From the NCBI RefSeq assembly GCF_034702125.1, contig NC_085875.1:22870616-22934615 (forward strand): a stretch of 64,000 nt of DNA, read 5' to 3'. Shown one piece after another: positions 1-11,113 of this stretch. The notes beneath the pieces were generated by a model. It saw nothing but the letters and a program-made list of their open reading frames with translations. It searched no databases and was not told the DNA's origin. The position numbers and the translations under genes were made by a program. Positions within the stretch are counted from its first letter, which is position 1; every line of letters starts with the position of its first letter. This DNA is from Engraulis encrasicolus (taxonomy: Eukaryota > Chordata > Actinopteri > Clupeiformes > Engraulidae).

Positions 1-110
1 CTATTACAGCATTTCCCTGGTGGAACGGAGTGCGTTAAGGAGCAACAAAAACTTTTTTTTGAAGATGTTGATACTTGCAGTCCCCTAACAAGCTCTCCTC
101 TCCTCTGTAG

Positions 111-394
111 TTGTGGGCAGCGTAACAGTGGACCAATCGCCCAGCTCTGTGACTGTCCATCCCGGACACACTGAGCTGCAGCTGAACTGCTACATGGCTA
201 ACCTCAACAGCAACACCATGATGTGGTATAGGCAAAAGAGCGGCTACGGGACTGCCATTGAGTTCCTCATGAAAGAGTACGAGAACCCTACGGGGCGACT
301 GAGCGTCACCCTCGAAAAAACGGAGAGCACGTTCAGACTTCACATCGTTAATGTCACCACGGAGGACAGTGGCGTGTACTACTGTGCAGCAAGT
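111..394 (+). CDS. trbv: TRB V segment 1 (V exon; leader outside window)
   Basis: Variable-domain exon of a T-cell receptor beta V segment, which becomes expressed after joining to D-J. The exon follows a pyrimidine-rich acceptor ending at 110. It reads VGSVTVDQSPS, first cysteine in LQLNC, tryptophan in MMWYRQ, and second cysteine in DSGVYYCAAS, so the Ig V fold is intact. The RSS directly follows: heptamer CACAGTG 395-401, 23-base spacer, nonamer ACAAGAAGT 425-433. No leader ATG is visible between 1 and 110, so exon 1 must lie upstream of the window. Predicted functional if that leader exists. Confidence 0.9.
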
Positions 395-433
395 CACAGT
401 GCTGCAGGCTCTGCACGAGGCCATACAAGAAGT

Positions 434-1502
434 ACTATGGCTGTCTGCCATGAGTGAAGTGACATCACTCTAACAGCTGACACAAACTGGCAACAGACAG
501 ACTGAGACAGATAGACTGACTGACTTTCTTTCGTTTTGTTTGAATACAAAACACTTTCTGCGTGACGCTGCTGCACACTCTAATGAAAATATCACGGGTA
601 TAAAAACATTAGTCACTAAAGTGTCCAAATCAGGGGTGCATTTCTCGAAACCATAGTTGCTAACTACATCAGCTACTTTGCTGTTTGCAATGCAATTTCC
701 CATTGGCAACTACCGAAGTTGCTAGCTGGCTAACAACTACGCTTTCGAGAAACGCACCCCCAGTATTGGTTGTTTCGTTACCATGCAATGTACAGTACGT
801 CATGGGTTTTGATAGCAATCCGTTCTCCCAAAAAAGGCAACAGAAATCAGCTAATTACAAGCAGGATGACAACCAAAGTGCTAATGTGTGCATCATCTAC
901 ATACAGGACATGGGGACACATGCCTGAGTCACACCACAAGACTACAGCAGTGTTTCCCAACCTTTTTTGTCCTAAGCCTTTTTGTCATTACATGAGCCCC
1001 CCTCCACTCATGCTGGATATCTCTTCCTCTATCCCAAATGTCACCATGCTCCAAAACATTTGTCAGTATTAAAAATTTCCCATGTACCCCCTGCAATGTA
1101 CTCGCGTACCCCAAACCCCTGTTTAGGAATCATAGCTATACAGGGCCGGATTATCCATAAAGGCCAGTGGCACACCAGCCATTTACGGCCAAAGAGGGGG
1201 CACAACATGACACAAACTTTACAAATATTGTTCATTAAGGGGGCACCCATGAGGTGTAGTGCCGGAGGGCACCACAGACTGTTAATACGGTCCTGTAGCT
1301 ATACAGGACAAGAACAGAAACTGTGCAGAGGGGTGGGATGGTGTGTGAGATGGGGGAAAGGGAGTGACATCTTGAGAGAAGAGCGATTGACTGGTTAGAG
1401 GTGAGAAAGAACAGCAGAAGTCTTTCTCATCTACAGAAGTCTTATCGTCACTTCATATAGAGTGTGGCAAAACAGGAGTTGTACAGACATAAAATAAGCA
1501 TC
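434..1502. other. Spacer between V1 and V2
   Basis: About 1.07 kb with no gene. It carries an hAT-like terminus at 947 (CAGTGTTTCCCAACC, partner end not found) and a complete short element at 1141-1295. Short open frames here match nothing I recognise. Confidence 0.6.
1141..1295. mobile_element. Short hAT-like MITE (155 bp)
   Basis: The left end CAGGGCCGGATTA and right end TTAATACGGTCCTG form imperfect terminal inverted repeats. Both sides are flanked by the same 8-bp sequence TAGCTATA (1133-1140 and 1296-1303). An 8-bp target duplication with CAG-starting termini is typical of hAT elements. Non-autonomous. Its termini resemble those of the larger element at 11114-11686. Confidence 0.8.
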
Positions 1503-2016
1503 ATGGAGTTAGCCGGACTACTCACTCTTCTACTGTTGATTAGTAAGACTTGCACCTTTATATAAAGACTTAATTAATAAACACACGTTATTTGAAGCTA
1601 ATACTTTTCCCTCTTGAGGCAAACCTTGAAATGACACATAAGTCTGTTTTGTGTATATTTGGTATAATAAAACAATGATTGCTTTTTTCTATTAGATGTT
1701 AAAGGTACCTCACAAAGAATACACATCATCCAGCTACCCCCCAAGATGCTAGTCATGACGGGATCCCCGTCTGAAAAACTACATTGCCAACATAACGATT
1801 CAGAGTACTACAGACTAGCCTGGTACAGACAGAAGCGGAACAGCCAAACATTACAGATATTGACCTTCTCTGCTGGAGCCAGCCTGAACACTACGGAGCC
1901 TCCCTTCGACGAGACCAAGTTTGAGATGACCCGTAAAGTTGTGACCAGCTCAACCCTGGAAGTGAAAAAACTAGAGGCTGAAGACTCGGGCGTCTACTAC
2001 TGTGCACTAAGTTCAA
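1503..2016 (+). CDS. trbv: TRB V segment 2 (leader + V exon)
   Basis: Leader exon 1503-1542 encodes MELAGLLTLLLLI and ends in phase 1 at a GTAAGA donor. The V exon 1696-2016 follows the acceptor TTTTTTCTATTAG. The V domain has LHCQ (first Cys), LAWYRQ (Trp) and DSGVYYCALSS (second Cys). RSS: heptamer CACACTG 2017-2023, 23-base spacer, nonamer ACAACAACC 2047-2055. The heptamer departs from CACAGTG at one base. All expected V hallmarks are present, so it is predicted functional. It is distinct in sequence from the V3-V5 family. Confidence 0.92.
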
Positions 2017-2055
2017 CACACTGACTCAAAGCAGCACCTCTGTTCAACAACAACC

Positions 2056-2840
2056 CCTTGCTGAAGCACCGAAGCCACACTGAGAGGGGCTGGTGGGTGG
2101 GGACAGGGGAGTGGGTTAATGGAGACAAAAGGCACAGTGACACTCCTGAACTGTGTCAATCCCAGTATGAGAAAGCATACAAATCCTGCCGCGAATTTCA
2201 TCCAACATGTTCTGAATCAGATTATCACAATTCACAACAGACAGTCCAAATTGGGAATAAGCTTTCACTTTCTGAACTCGAGATTCACATCTCTGCAGTG
2301 ATACATTCAGATCATTTGGTGTGCAGCTCTAGGTCTTTAAGGGTCAGGATTAGGGTTAAGCAAATGTAACTGAGGTGTTCCTGAGCAGTCCGCCACTCGA
2401 GTTTCGAACCCACCATCTACTAGTCAATGCTCCAGTTCGGGCATGGGAGGCACAGCATGATACCGCAGCGCTAAATGACTAGTCAGATATGTTGTGCTAC
2501 TGATACTGTATGAGGCTTCGGGAAGGAGGTTTATAAACGTCCCATGCCACATAGTTGGCCACTGCTACTTGGCCTCCGTTACACGAAGATACATTTATTT
2601 GGATAGCACACTTAATTGTCAAAGACAATTCAATGTGTTCAGCAATGAAAAATATATGTACATTAGAAGTGCACAAGAAGTTGAAGTGAATGATTACGTG
2701 AATGGAAGAGGATTGGTAGGCTGCACACATGTGTGTGTGTGGATGGGTGGGAGTTAAGAGACTAATGTGTCAGACACCAAACAGATTGAGCGAAGGCATA
2801 GTTAACATACGATAGTCTCAGGTGCTTTCAGACCTTCACA
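2056..2840. other. Spacer between V2 and V3 with tRNA-like SINE fragment
   Basis: No gene seen. Positions about 2370-2480 read on the minus strand like part of a tRNA-derived SINE: a B-box-like GGTTCGAAAC lies on the minus strand over 2401-2410. From about 2590 onward the sequence resembles the upstream flanks of V4 and V5, and so belongs to the V duplication unit. Confidence 0.5.
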
Positions 2841-3318
2841 ATGTGGAAGATCTTTGTTGTGTGCTCCTTTGTTTTCAACACTAGTAAGCCACAACACTTT
2901 TTAAAATTTTACTTTACAATTAAGCACTTTTCATGCCAAAATCTTCAATTTTATGGTAAATATATTTAATGGAGGATACCTAAAGTAATTTATCTTCCAC
3001 ACAGGGTCTACATTGGGAATTACGATCAACCAAGAGCCTCGGGAGCTTTTTGGAATATATACAGAAAGCACATCAGTGACTCTGAACTGCGATCATGGAG
3101 ATAGCAGCTATTTTCGAATGATGTGGTACAGACAGCACGGCGATGGTGGAGAGTTGGAACTCATGGCTTTCTCCGTTGGTAAAGGCAGTGGGGATATAGA
3201 GAAACCCTTTGAGAAAGATAAATATGGTCTCGACCGGCCCGAGGTGTTGAAGTTCTCATTGGAGATTAAGAATCTGGATGTCACAGACTCTGCCATTTAC
3301 TTCTGTGCAGCCAGTATC
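2841..3318 (+). CDS. trbv: TRB V segment 3
   Basis: Leader 2841-2883 encodes MWKIFVVCSFVFNT with a GTAAGC donor in phase 1. V exon 3005-3318 starts after ACACAG and reads RSTLGITINQEP. It keeps LNCDHG, MMWYRQH and DSAIYFCAAS. RSS: CACAGTG 3319-3325, 23-base spacer, ACAATAACC 3349-3357. First member of a three-copy tandem family (V3, V4, V5) with nearly identical domains and RSSs. Predicted functional. A GA-rich tract follows the RSS. Confidence 0.93.
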
Positions 3319-3472
3319 CACAGTGGCACATTTCATTACATCAACAATACAATAACCTCTGCCATAACACAGGGAGGGAGGTGGAGAGAGAGAGAGAGAG
3401 AGAGACAGGCAGAGAAGTGGTGGTGGGGGGTTTCCTTTTATTGCAGATGGGCCTGTCGACGGACCTATTCAC

Positions 3473-4176
3473 TAGAGGTGGGATTTATGGCTCTTTGACG
3501 GGATCCAGATCATAGTGGCTCGTTCTTTTGGCTCTTTTTTAATTATTTATACAGTGTTTAGAATGTAATATTTTGACTCCACCTCTACGTCATTTTGTCT
3601 AAACAACAACGGATTTTCCTTGTGCTTCTAAAGACTGCTTCTGGGAATCTTTAAAGGGACACTGTGCAGGAAATGGTCAAAAAATGTACTGCAACTATGC
3701 TGTTCATTGAAACTGTGCTGCCTGTTGCCAAATTTGATCTTTACATGAAAGTTTACTTAGTAATACACAAATATTTTCTAGTATGGTCCAAGTACAGTCA
3801 TTTTTGCAGCTAAAAATGGCTCTTTTTGGAAATTCAAAATGGTGGACCATGGAGAAGATCCCCCTTTTCATGTATGAAAATTGCTAATTTTCCAGTCATA
3901 ATGAATACCTAGAATTTGATGGTGGTGGTAAGTATTGATGAAAAAGGTAACATTAGTGAATGGGCAGCATGAATTCTGGAAATAAACAACAAAAAAATCT
4001 CCCACAGTGTCCCTTTAAGGCAGACAATTGTCAAATGTCAAGGTCATGTGCTTAAAATTAATGAAAAATGAACAAAAAAGCAGTTAAGTGGCTCCCCCAG
4101 CTGTGATCCGGTTCCCATCGTTCAATTCTGGGAGCCGTTCAAAAGAATCGGCTCGTTCACAAACGTCACAACTCTA
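3473..4176. mobile_element. hAT-like element, 704 bp, interrupted by a nested MITE
   Basis: The termini TAGAGGTG and AACTCTA are inverted. The flanks CTATTCAC (3465-3472) and CAATTCAC (4177-4184) match at 7 of 8 bases, as an aged 8-bp target duplication would. Comparison with the V4 copy of the same spacer, where TATTCACTCTTTGC is continuous near 5450, shows that this block was inserted after the V duplication. No transposase frame is seen, so it is non-autonomous. Confidence 0.75.
3651..4018. mobile_element. TTAA-ended MITE (368 bp), nested
   Basis: Terminal inverted repeats TTAAAGGGACACTGTG and CACAGTGTCCCTTTAA bound a 368-bp AT-rich block with no coding potential. TTAA ends suggest piggyBac-type target choice, but the superfamily is an inference. 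It sits inside the hAT-like element at 3473-4176 and so is the younger insertion. Confidence 0.75.
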
Positions 4177-4783
4177 CAATTCACTCTTTGCTACAACACT
4201 TACATAGCTACATCATAACAACAACATAGCTAATATATTACAGAGAGCTTTAAGTAGCATGTTAAGAATTGGTCATTACAATTATGTGGTACAATTGTGA
4301 CAGTAAGGGTAAACTCTGTGGCAAGGCTGTAACATTAAGCATTCTACATCAGACAGTCTAGAATGAGAACATGAGCAGTGGTTTTACTTTCTGAATGTGG
4401 GATTCACATATCTTTGGCGATACAATTTAGATCATTTGGCTTGCTGGTCTTGGGTTTAAGGCTTTGGGTTAGGAATAGTCAGGGTTACGGTTAGGGTTAG
4501 GATTAGAGTTAGTTAGGCAAAATTCAAAATGTATTTGGAAAACACATTTTATAGTCAACAGAAAATGAAAAAGACTATGTGCATTAACAGTGCACAAGAA
4601 GTTGAAGTGAATGATTACATGAATGGAAGAGGATTGGGAGGCTGCACACATGTGCGTGTGTGGATGGGTGGGAGTTAAGGGACTTATGACATGGTGCTGT
4701 GTGTGTCAGACACCAAACAGATTGAGTGAAGGCATATTTAACATACGATAGTGTCAGGTGCTTTCTGACCTTTTAATATTACA

Positions 4784-5276
4784 ATGTGGGAGATCTTTCT
4801 GCTGGGCTCCCTTGTTTTCACCACTAGTAAGCAACAACTAGACTTACTTATTTTACCTAAAATACATTTTTCTTTACCATTAAGCACTTTTCATGACTAA
4901 ATTTGAACTTTTTATGGCCAATACATTTTATGGAGAATACCTAAAATAATTGTTCTTCCACGCAGGATCTACATTGGGAATTACGGTCAACCAAGAGCCT
5001 CGGGAGGTATTTGGCCAATTGAAAAGCGCATCAGTGACTCTGCACTGTGATCATGGAGACAGCAACTTTTTGCGAATGATGTGGTACAGACAGCAGGGTG
5101 ATGGTGGAGAGTTGGAACTCATGGCTTTCTCTTATGGTAAAGGCAGTGGGGATGTAGAGAAACCCTTTGAGAAAGATAAATATGGTCTCGACCGGCCTGA
5201 GGTGTTGAAGTTCTCATTGGAGATTAAGAATATGGATGTCAAAGACTCTGCCATCTACTTCTGCGCAGCCAGTATC
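4784..5276 (+). CDS. trbv: TRB V segment 4
   Basis: Leader 4784-4826 (MWEIFLLGSLVFTT, donor GTAAGC, phase 1). V exon 4966-5276 follows CCACGCAG and reads RSTLGITVNQEP, LHCDHG, MMWYRQQ and DSAIYFCAAS. RSS: CACAGTG 5277-5283, 23-base spacer, ACAATAACC 5307-5315. It differs from V3 and V5 at only a few residues. The leader is nearly identical to V5, so the V4/V5 duplication is the most recent. Predicted functional. Confidence 0.93.
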
Positions 5277-5315
5277 CACAGTGGCACATTTCAGTACATC
5301 AACAATACAATAACC

Positions 5316-6041
5316 TCTGTCATAACACAGGGAGGGAGGGGGAGAAAGAGAGAGAGAGAGACAGGCAGGCAGACAGACAGACAGACGGACAGACAGGCAG
5401 AGAAGTGGTGGGGGGTGCCTTTTACTGCAGATGGGCCTGTCGACGGACCTATTCACTCTTTGCTAAAACACTTATGATCAACATAGCTAATATATTACAT
5501 CATAACAACAACATAGCTAATATATTACAGAGAGCTTTAAGTAGCATGTTAAGAATTGGTCATTACAATTATGTGGTACAATTGTGACAGTAAGGGTAAA
5601 CTCTGTGGCAAGGCTGTAACATTAAGCATTCTACATCAGACAGTCTAGAATGAGAACATGAGCAGTGTTTTTACTTTCTGAATGTGGGAATCACATATCT
5701 TTGGTGATACAATTTAGATCCTTTGGCAGGGTTAGGAATAGTCAGGGTTACGGTTAGGGTTAGGATTAGAGTTAGGCAAAATTCAAAATTTATTTGGAAA
5801 ACACATTTTATAGTCAACAGAAAATGAAAAAGACTATGTGCATTAGCAGTGCACAAGAAGTTGAAGTGAATGATTACGTGAATGGAAGAAGATTGGGAGG
5901 CTGCACACATGTGCGTGTGTGGATGGGTGGGAGTTAAGGGACTTATGACATGGTGCTGTGTGTGTCAGACACCAAACAGATTGAGTGAAGGCATATTTAA
6001 CATACGATACGTCAGGTGCTTTCTGACCTTTTAATATTACA
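5316..6041. other. V4-V5 spacer with interstitial telomere-like repeats
   Basis: No gene. It carries a purine-rich tract (about 5330-5400) and degenerate TTAGGG-like repeats around 5725-5775 (for example GGTTAGGGTTAGGATTAG). The same tracts occur at about 4470-4515 before V4, which confirms the tandem duplication unit of about 1.26 kb. Confidence 0.6.
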
Positions 6042-6534
6042 ATGTGGGAGATCTTTCTGCTGGGCTCCCTTGTTTTCAACACTAGTAAGCAACAACTAGA
6101 CTTTATTATTTTACTTAAACTATATTTTTCTTTACCATTAAGCACTTTTCATGACTAAATTTGAACTTTTTATGGCCAATACATTTTATGGAGAATACCT
6201 AAAATAATTGTTCTTCCACGCAGGATCTACATTGGGAATTACGGTCAACCAAGAGCCTCTGGAGGTATTTGGCCAATTGAAAAGCGCATCAGTGACTCTG
6301 CACTGCGATCATGGAGATAGCAGCTATTTACAAATGATGTGGTACAGACAGCAGGGCGATGGTGGAGAGTTGGAACTCATGGCTTTCTCTTATGGTAAAG
6401 GCAATGGGGATATAGAGAAACCCTTTGAGAAAGATAAATATGGTCTCGACCGCCCTGAGGTGTTGAAGTTCTCATTGGAGATTAAGAATCTGGATGTCAA
6501 AGACTCTGCCATTTACTTCTGCGCAGCCAGTATC
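6042..6534 (+). CDS. trbv: TRB V segment 5
   Basis: Leader 6042-6084 (MWEIFLLGSLVFNT, donor GTAAGC, phase 1). V exon 6224-6534 has LHCDHG, MMWYRQQ and DSAIYFCAAS. RSS: CACAGTG 6535-6541, 23-base spacer, ACAATAACC 6565-6573. The V4 to V5 exon-start distance is 1258 bp, which gives the duplication period. Predicted functional. A long GA repeat follows about 30 bases after the RSS. Confidence 0.93.
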
Positions 6535-6599
6535 CACAGTGGCACATTTCATTACATCAACAATACAATAACCTCTGTCATAACACAGGGAGGGAGGGG

Positions 6600-6605
<6 letters not shown>

Positions 6606-6656
<51 letters not shown>
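6606..6656. repeat. (GA)n microsatellite
   Basis: About 25 uninterrupted GA units just downstream of the V5 RSS. The equivalent places after V3 and V4 have only short GA tracts, so the repeat expanded in this copy. Confidence 0.95.
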
Positions 6657-6659
<3 letters not shown>

Positions 6660-7060
6660 TGGTGGTGGGGTGGTTGATATCTCTCATTTATTAATCTACT
6701 CTGCCCTCTTATGTTGCATCAGAGTAATAACAGGGGTGATGTAAGGGCATAGCATTACGTGTTTAGTTATTAAAGAAAATCACACCCGGAGTGAAGTTTT
6801 TTGAAAAACTGGTCTTGGCCTGGGTTAGGGTTTTTATATCCTTATTGTCTTGTAGAGTGACAACACTATCACTGTTTTGGGTGCTCATTAAGGCACATAG
6901 TGCCCTGAACCATGACAAAGTCATCTGAAAGGGCTCCGCCAATTCTCCACCCCTCTCTCCCTGGGCCCAGGACAACTGACCCCGTTGTCCCCACCTGTCA
7001 GCTTCCCTGATGCCACACCCAGTTGCTATTGTCACACATAACACTCAAAAAAATCATCAC

Positions 7061-7223
7061 TATGGTGGGTAGGGTGGTTGCAGAAATATTCTTAAGTCCA
7101 AAACTACTGACTCAGTCACACTTTACCCCCCTGAACTACAGCCCTGCCAGTGGTTCCCAACCTTTTTCAGCGGGGACTCCGTTTTGGACTTAAGAATATT
7201 TCTGCAACCCCCCACCCACCATA
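7061..7223. repeat. Inverted repeat, arms of about 43 bp
   Basis: Positions 7061-7104 and 7181-7223 are reverse complements of each other with a few mismatches. The loop is about 76 bp. The right half of the loop holds an hAT-like terminus (CAGTGGTTCCCAACC at 7149). Probably a foldback transposon relic. Confidence 0.75.
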
Positions 7224-7318
7224 GTCTTAGTCTAGCAATGGATTTCTAGCAATATTAGCGGACAAAATATTAAAGGGAAATCTAGCAATATTAATGGACA
7301 AAAAATGCCATAAGACTA

Positions 7319-7948
7319 TTGCCATTGATGCCACTAAAATCCGAAATCGCCCCAGACTGTCAGCATCATGTTTCCTCTAATTTCTACCTGTACTGGTACA
7401 GACAGAAGAGAGAGGGACACCTGGACCTGGTTGATTTCTCATTTGGAAGAGACGACGGCACGCAAGAAAAGCCTTTCAAGGAGTCCAAGTACAAAGTCAC
7501 TTGTCCAAACGTGTTGAAGCCATCCAAAAAGGGAGGAAAGCCTTTAATATGTGTATGTATGTTTGTAATGTCTCGTGGGTAATGTCTTTTTGTATTTATG
7601 TATGTGTGTATGCTACTTGGCACCTTAATTTCCCCCTGGGATCAATAAATGATACTCTACTCTACTCTATATTGGCCTTCATAAGAGCATTATTTTGCCA
7701 TGTTATATTAAAGCCTTTTAAAAATATTTTCCTCAAATCTCAGAGTGCCTTTTTTGGACCTCCTCTTCATCCGGTACAGATGAGCACCTGAGTAACATTG
7801 TTTGCACAGTCTCTTGAGCGTTCTAAGCCCTTATGTGTCATCCCTGGAGGTCAGCAAATTGGAGCCTGAAGACGCTGTTGTGTATCTATCATATGTGGCA
7901 GCAGTGCAGCACAATGATGACATTCAGCAAGTCAACAACCCCAAAGCA
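7319..7948 (+). pseudogene. TRB V pseudogene (V6), interrupted
   Basis: The 5' part (about 7319-7540) preserves YLYWYRQKREGHLDL and a following V-like stretch (DGTQEKPFKESKY). Homology then stops and resumes near 7832 with SLEVSKLEPEDAVVY. The roughly 290-bp interruption contains a typical fish retroelement 3' tail (TTTCCCCCTGGGATCAATAAA near 7630). The second cysteine is lost (VVYLSYVAAV), no leader is evident, and the RSS is decayed: CACAATG 7910-7916, 23-base spacer, weak nonamer CCCAAAGCA 7940-7948. Not functional. Confidence 0.85.
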
Positions 7949-8489
7949 GCCGAGGAGCATGGCACTATCTTCATGAATATGTCCATATGTTTCACAGGTG
8001 TAACACCTGTTTTCAACCATTCAGTCTGACAATTTGAGGTGTAGGTCTATTTAAGCAAATTACTCCATACAATATGGTAGATATGGGCTAACGATATATG
8101 CAAAATATACAGCATATATTAATAGATAGAATAGAATTAGATAGAATTAGAATAGATGTTATATATTTTATTAAGAAAACATAGAACTAGCCATACTTTT
8201 GTGTGGGACACATACTGATACTCGGTGAAGACAATCTATGATTATGTATAAAGATAGATTCTACACGTTGCCATGGACAAGACAGTGCTCGTCAAACATA
8301 TTACAGGTAGAGTAGAGTAGAGTAGAGTAGCCTAGAGTACAGTACAGTAGAATAGAGTAGAGTAGAGTAGTTATACCATTTGTTAATGTTAAAGGAAGTT
8401 AAGGTGTCTAGTAGCATACACACAGAATACACAAGACATTACACACATTGTTGCACATATATTAAACATAGCACATGCGTTTACGTTGA

Positions 8490-8552
<63 letters not shown>

Positions 8553-8671
8553 GACATTGATGTCAATGACGTGTGTCAGGAAAAGCAGGCAAGGAGGGAG
8601 GCAGGGTGCAGAGAAGAGGTAACTAATGCTTGCTACTCAGTGTTCTCCCTTCAAGTACAGCATAATAAGAC
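7949..8671. repeat. Spacer with pentanucleotide and CA repeats
   Basis: Between V6 and V7 there is no gene. It holds an AGAGT-type pentanucleotide array (about 8306-8370) and a pure (CA)n tract at 8491-8548. Confidence 0.85.
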
Positions 8672-9132
8672 ATGTGGGTGCTGCTCAAACTCTGGCCTTT
8701 ACTTCTACTTTCACGTAAGAGTTTTTATATGTAAAATTGCTAAACTATGATTCATTTAAGATGGCATTTGATTAACTACCTTATCACGTTGAATAATCCA
8801 TAATGGTAAAACAAATATCTGCTTCTTCACAGATTCATTCGCAGTGAACATTGTTCAGGATCCCCCCCATGTTGCAACTGGGGACAAAACCCAAACCCTA
8901 CACTGTGAACATGACGATAGCTCGCATTACTACATGTTCTGGTACAGACAAGAACACGGCAGACAGCTCAACCTCATCGCCTTCTCTATGAATAAAGGAA
9001 ACGCACAAATCGAACTCCCGTTTAAGGACTCCAAGTACACAATGAATCGGCCAGAGATTAAGACTGGTTCTCTAGAGATCAACAATCTTGAACCAGGAGA
9101 CTCTGCGGTGTACTACTGTGCGTCTAGCATAG
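8672..9132 (+). CDS. trbv: TRB V segment 7
   Basis: Leader 8672-8714 (MWVLLKLWPLLLLS, donor GTAAGA, phase 1). V exon 8833-9132 follows CTTCTTCACAG and reads HSFAVNIVQDPP, LHCEHD, MFWYRQE and DSAVYYCASS. The CASS ending is the classic beta-chain CDR3 start. RSS: heptamer CACAGTC 9133-9139 (last base departs from consensus), 23-base spacer, nonamer GCAATAACA 9163-9171. Predicted functional, with a somewhat weak RSS. It is the V segment closest to the D segment. Confidence 0.92.
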
Positions 9133-10033
9133 CACAGTCACACACAACACTTCCTCTGACGAGCAATAACACTGCTGTGGTGGAGAGGGATCTCAAGAGT
9201 AGCAGGGCAACTGCAAACAATGATGCATGTTTATTATGCACTTGGTAAACCTTAAGTAACACTTTGGTTATGTTGTTCATCAAGCATTTTCAACAATATA
9301 GTTTGTTACTTCTCATCTGTAAATCAGTCAGTTCTAAGCATACACATAATATATTCACGCCCCACAGAGAGGGAAGGATTGCAGATGAGCAATAACACTG
9401 CTGTGCTTTATGGTGGAGTTAGTGTAAAAGGGTAACCATAGGCTATACAGTACATCCCATGATGCATAGCCTCAGCTAAGACTTCATCGTCATTATTTCA
9501 GAATTTTCAACAATTTTAACTATTGTTAACATTATTGTTAATGATATTTTTATTGGTTAACATTGGTTAATCAGCCATGAATTTATACTATTTCAGTAAA
9601 CAAAGACAAATAAAACAGACAGCAGACTAAGAGAAGGATAGCAAAGACAATAGATGCATGGAAATAGATGCATGGATCTCAAATCATTATTGAAAATCTT
9701 TTTTTTTTTTGCTGAGGTCATTTTTTCATAAATTATGAATTTGACATTTGACTGTCACCAGTCAGGGTGATGCAGGAGCGGTCCTCTGTTATCGGCTAAA
9801 AAAGTAACGTCTGCCATGAAACATCTGCTTTTGTCTTATAAAGATGGATATTACAAAACTGACACTAGCTGAACTTGAAAGCATTGCTCCCCCTCTAGAG
9901 GCAAGGCGTAAAATCAAAATAACACAAATCAATCTGGCCTTACATTGCATGTCAGCATTCTGTCTGTAGGCTATCCTTGTTTGTAAATGAAAACTGTTTG
10001 CCAATGTAAACATGCCCTATATATACACAGGTG

Positions 10034-10117
10034 TCCTAAAGGACCATTTCATGTTTACATGCTGGAAGATTTCCTGCAATATCTTCACTGTCATAACTTG
10101 CAACTATCACTATTGTG
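10034..10117. repeat. 84-bp direct repeat, left copy
   Basis: Identical by eye to 10477-10560. The two copies flank the hAT-like element at 10118-10476 exactly, with no other sequence between copy and element on either side. Far longer than an hAT target duplication. Confidence 0.9.
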
Positions 10118-10476
10118 CAGTGATTCTCAAAGTGTGGTCGGGACCCACCTTATGGGTCGCCAAAGATCCACAGGGGGTCGCGGAGCCCTCTTGATTTTAA
10201 GGGGTTTCATTTTAAATATATATAGCCCATGTTGAATAAAAGACAAAGCATTTAACTAATAAATGCATAGAAGCAACAAATTGTAAGTGCTACATTAAAC
10301 ATTTATTCTATATTTGACCAAAGACGAATTGAGGAATAAAATAACTAAAATTAGTTTTCGCAGGAAACAGAGGGCATCTTGTGACTCCGTCTCGTGCGGG
10401 CGCTCGCATGGTTGGGTCACCAAAGCTTACAATAGTAAAAACATGGGTCCCTTAAGAAAAAGGTTGGGAAACACTG
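10118..10476. mobile_element. hAT-like non-autonomous element (359 bp)
   Basis: Begins CAGTGATTCTCAAAG and ends TTGGGAAACACTG, which is an imperfect inverted terminus of the hAT type. No transposase frame. It is flanked by 84-bp direct repeats rather than 8-bp ones. Confidence 0.75.
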
Positions 10477-10560
10477 TCCTAAAGGACCATTTCATGTTTA
10501 CATGCTGGAAGATTTCCTGCAATATCTTCACTGTCATAACTTGCAACTATCACTATTGTG
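10477..10560. repeat. 84-bp direct repeat, right copy
   Basis: Second copy of 10034-10117, starting immediately after the hAT-like element. Confidence 0.9.
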
Positions 10561-11113
10561 ATATCCATTCTTCCACAGCATTTTAAGAGTCAGTGGTCTT
10601 TTGTGCCACTAAACCTCTGTAAATGTTAAGAGTACAGAGGTAAGTGAGAATGTAGTACCATCTTAACAAAGACAGGGTGTCTTTAATTATTGTTGTGTCT
10701 GATTAATTCACAATGATTTGATGAAAAGAGATAGCATAGTGACCCCTGTAGGATGATACGAGAATTGTAGCTGAGCACAACTTGCTCTAACCTTGGCAGC
10801 TCTTGCTCAGGCAGTAAAAAGGACAAAGTGGTCTGTTTTACTATGACACAAGACTAAACACAATAGAATGTAATAGATGTTGTTGTAAAAATGAATTCAT
10901 TAATTGTTTCAGCTACAAAGTGGCAGTTGGAAATACCAGATGTTGATGAATATGCTTGTATATCTTTTCTTAACTTTTTTTGCTTCGACACTTAAAAATG
11001 TTTGTTGTGCATTTTACGTTGCTTTTTCGGCTAGATATAAAATTAAAAATAGTATTACTTTGGTAGACTCTATACTCCATACGGAATTTGAAAGACACAC
11101 CACAGCACATAAC

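Noticed and set aside
4470..4515. Telomere or chromosome end
   Set aside because: Only a few degenerate TTAGGG units, repeated within the V spacer duplication; interstitial.
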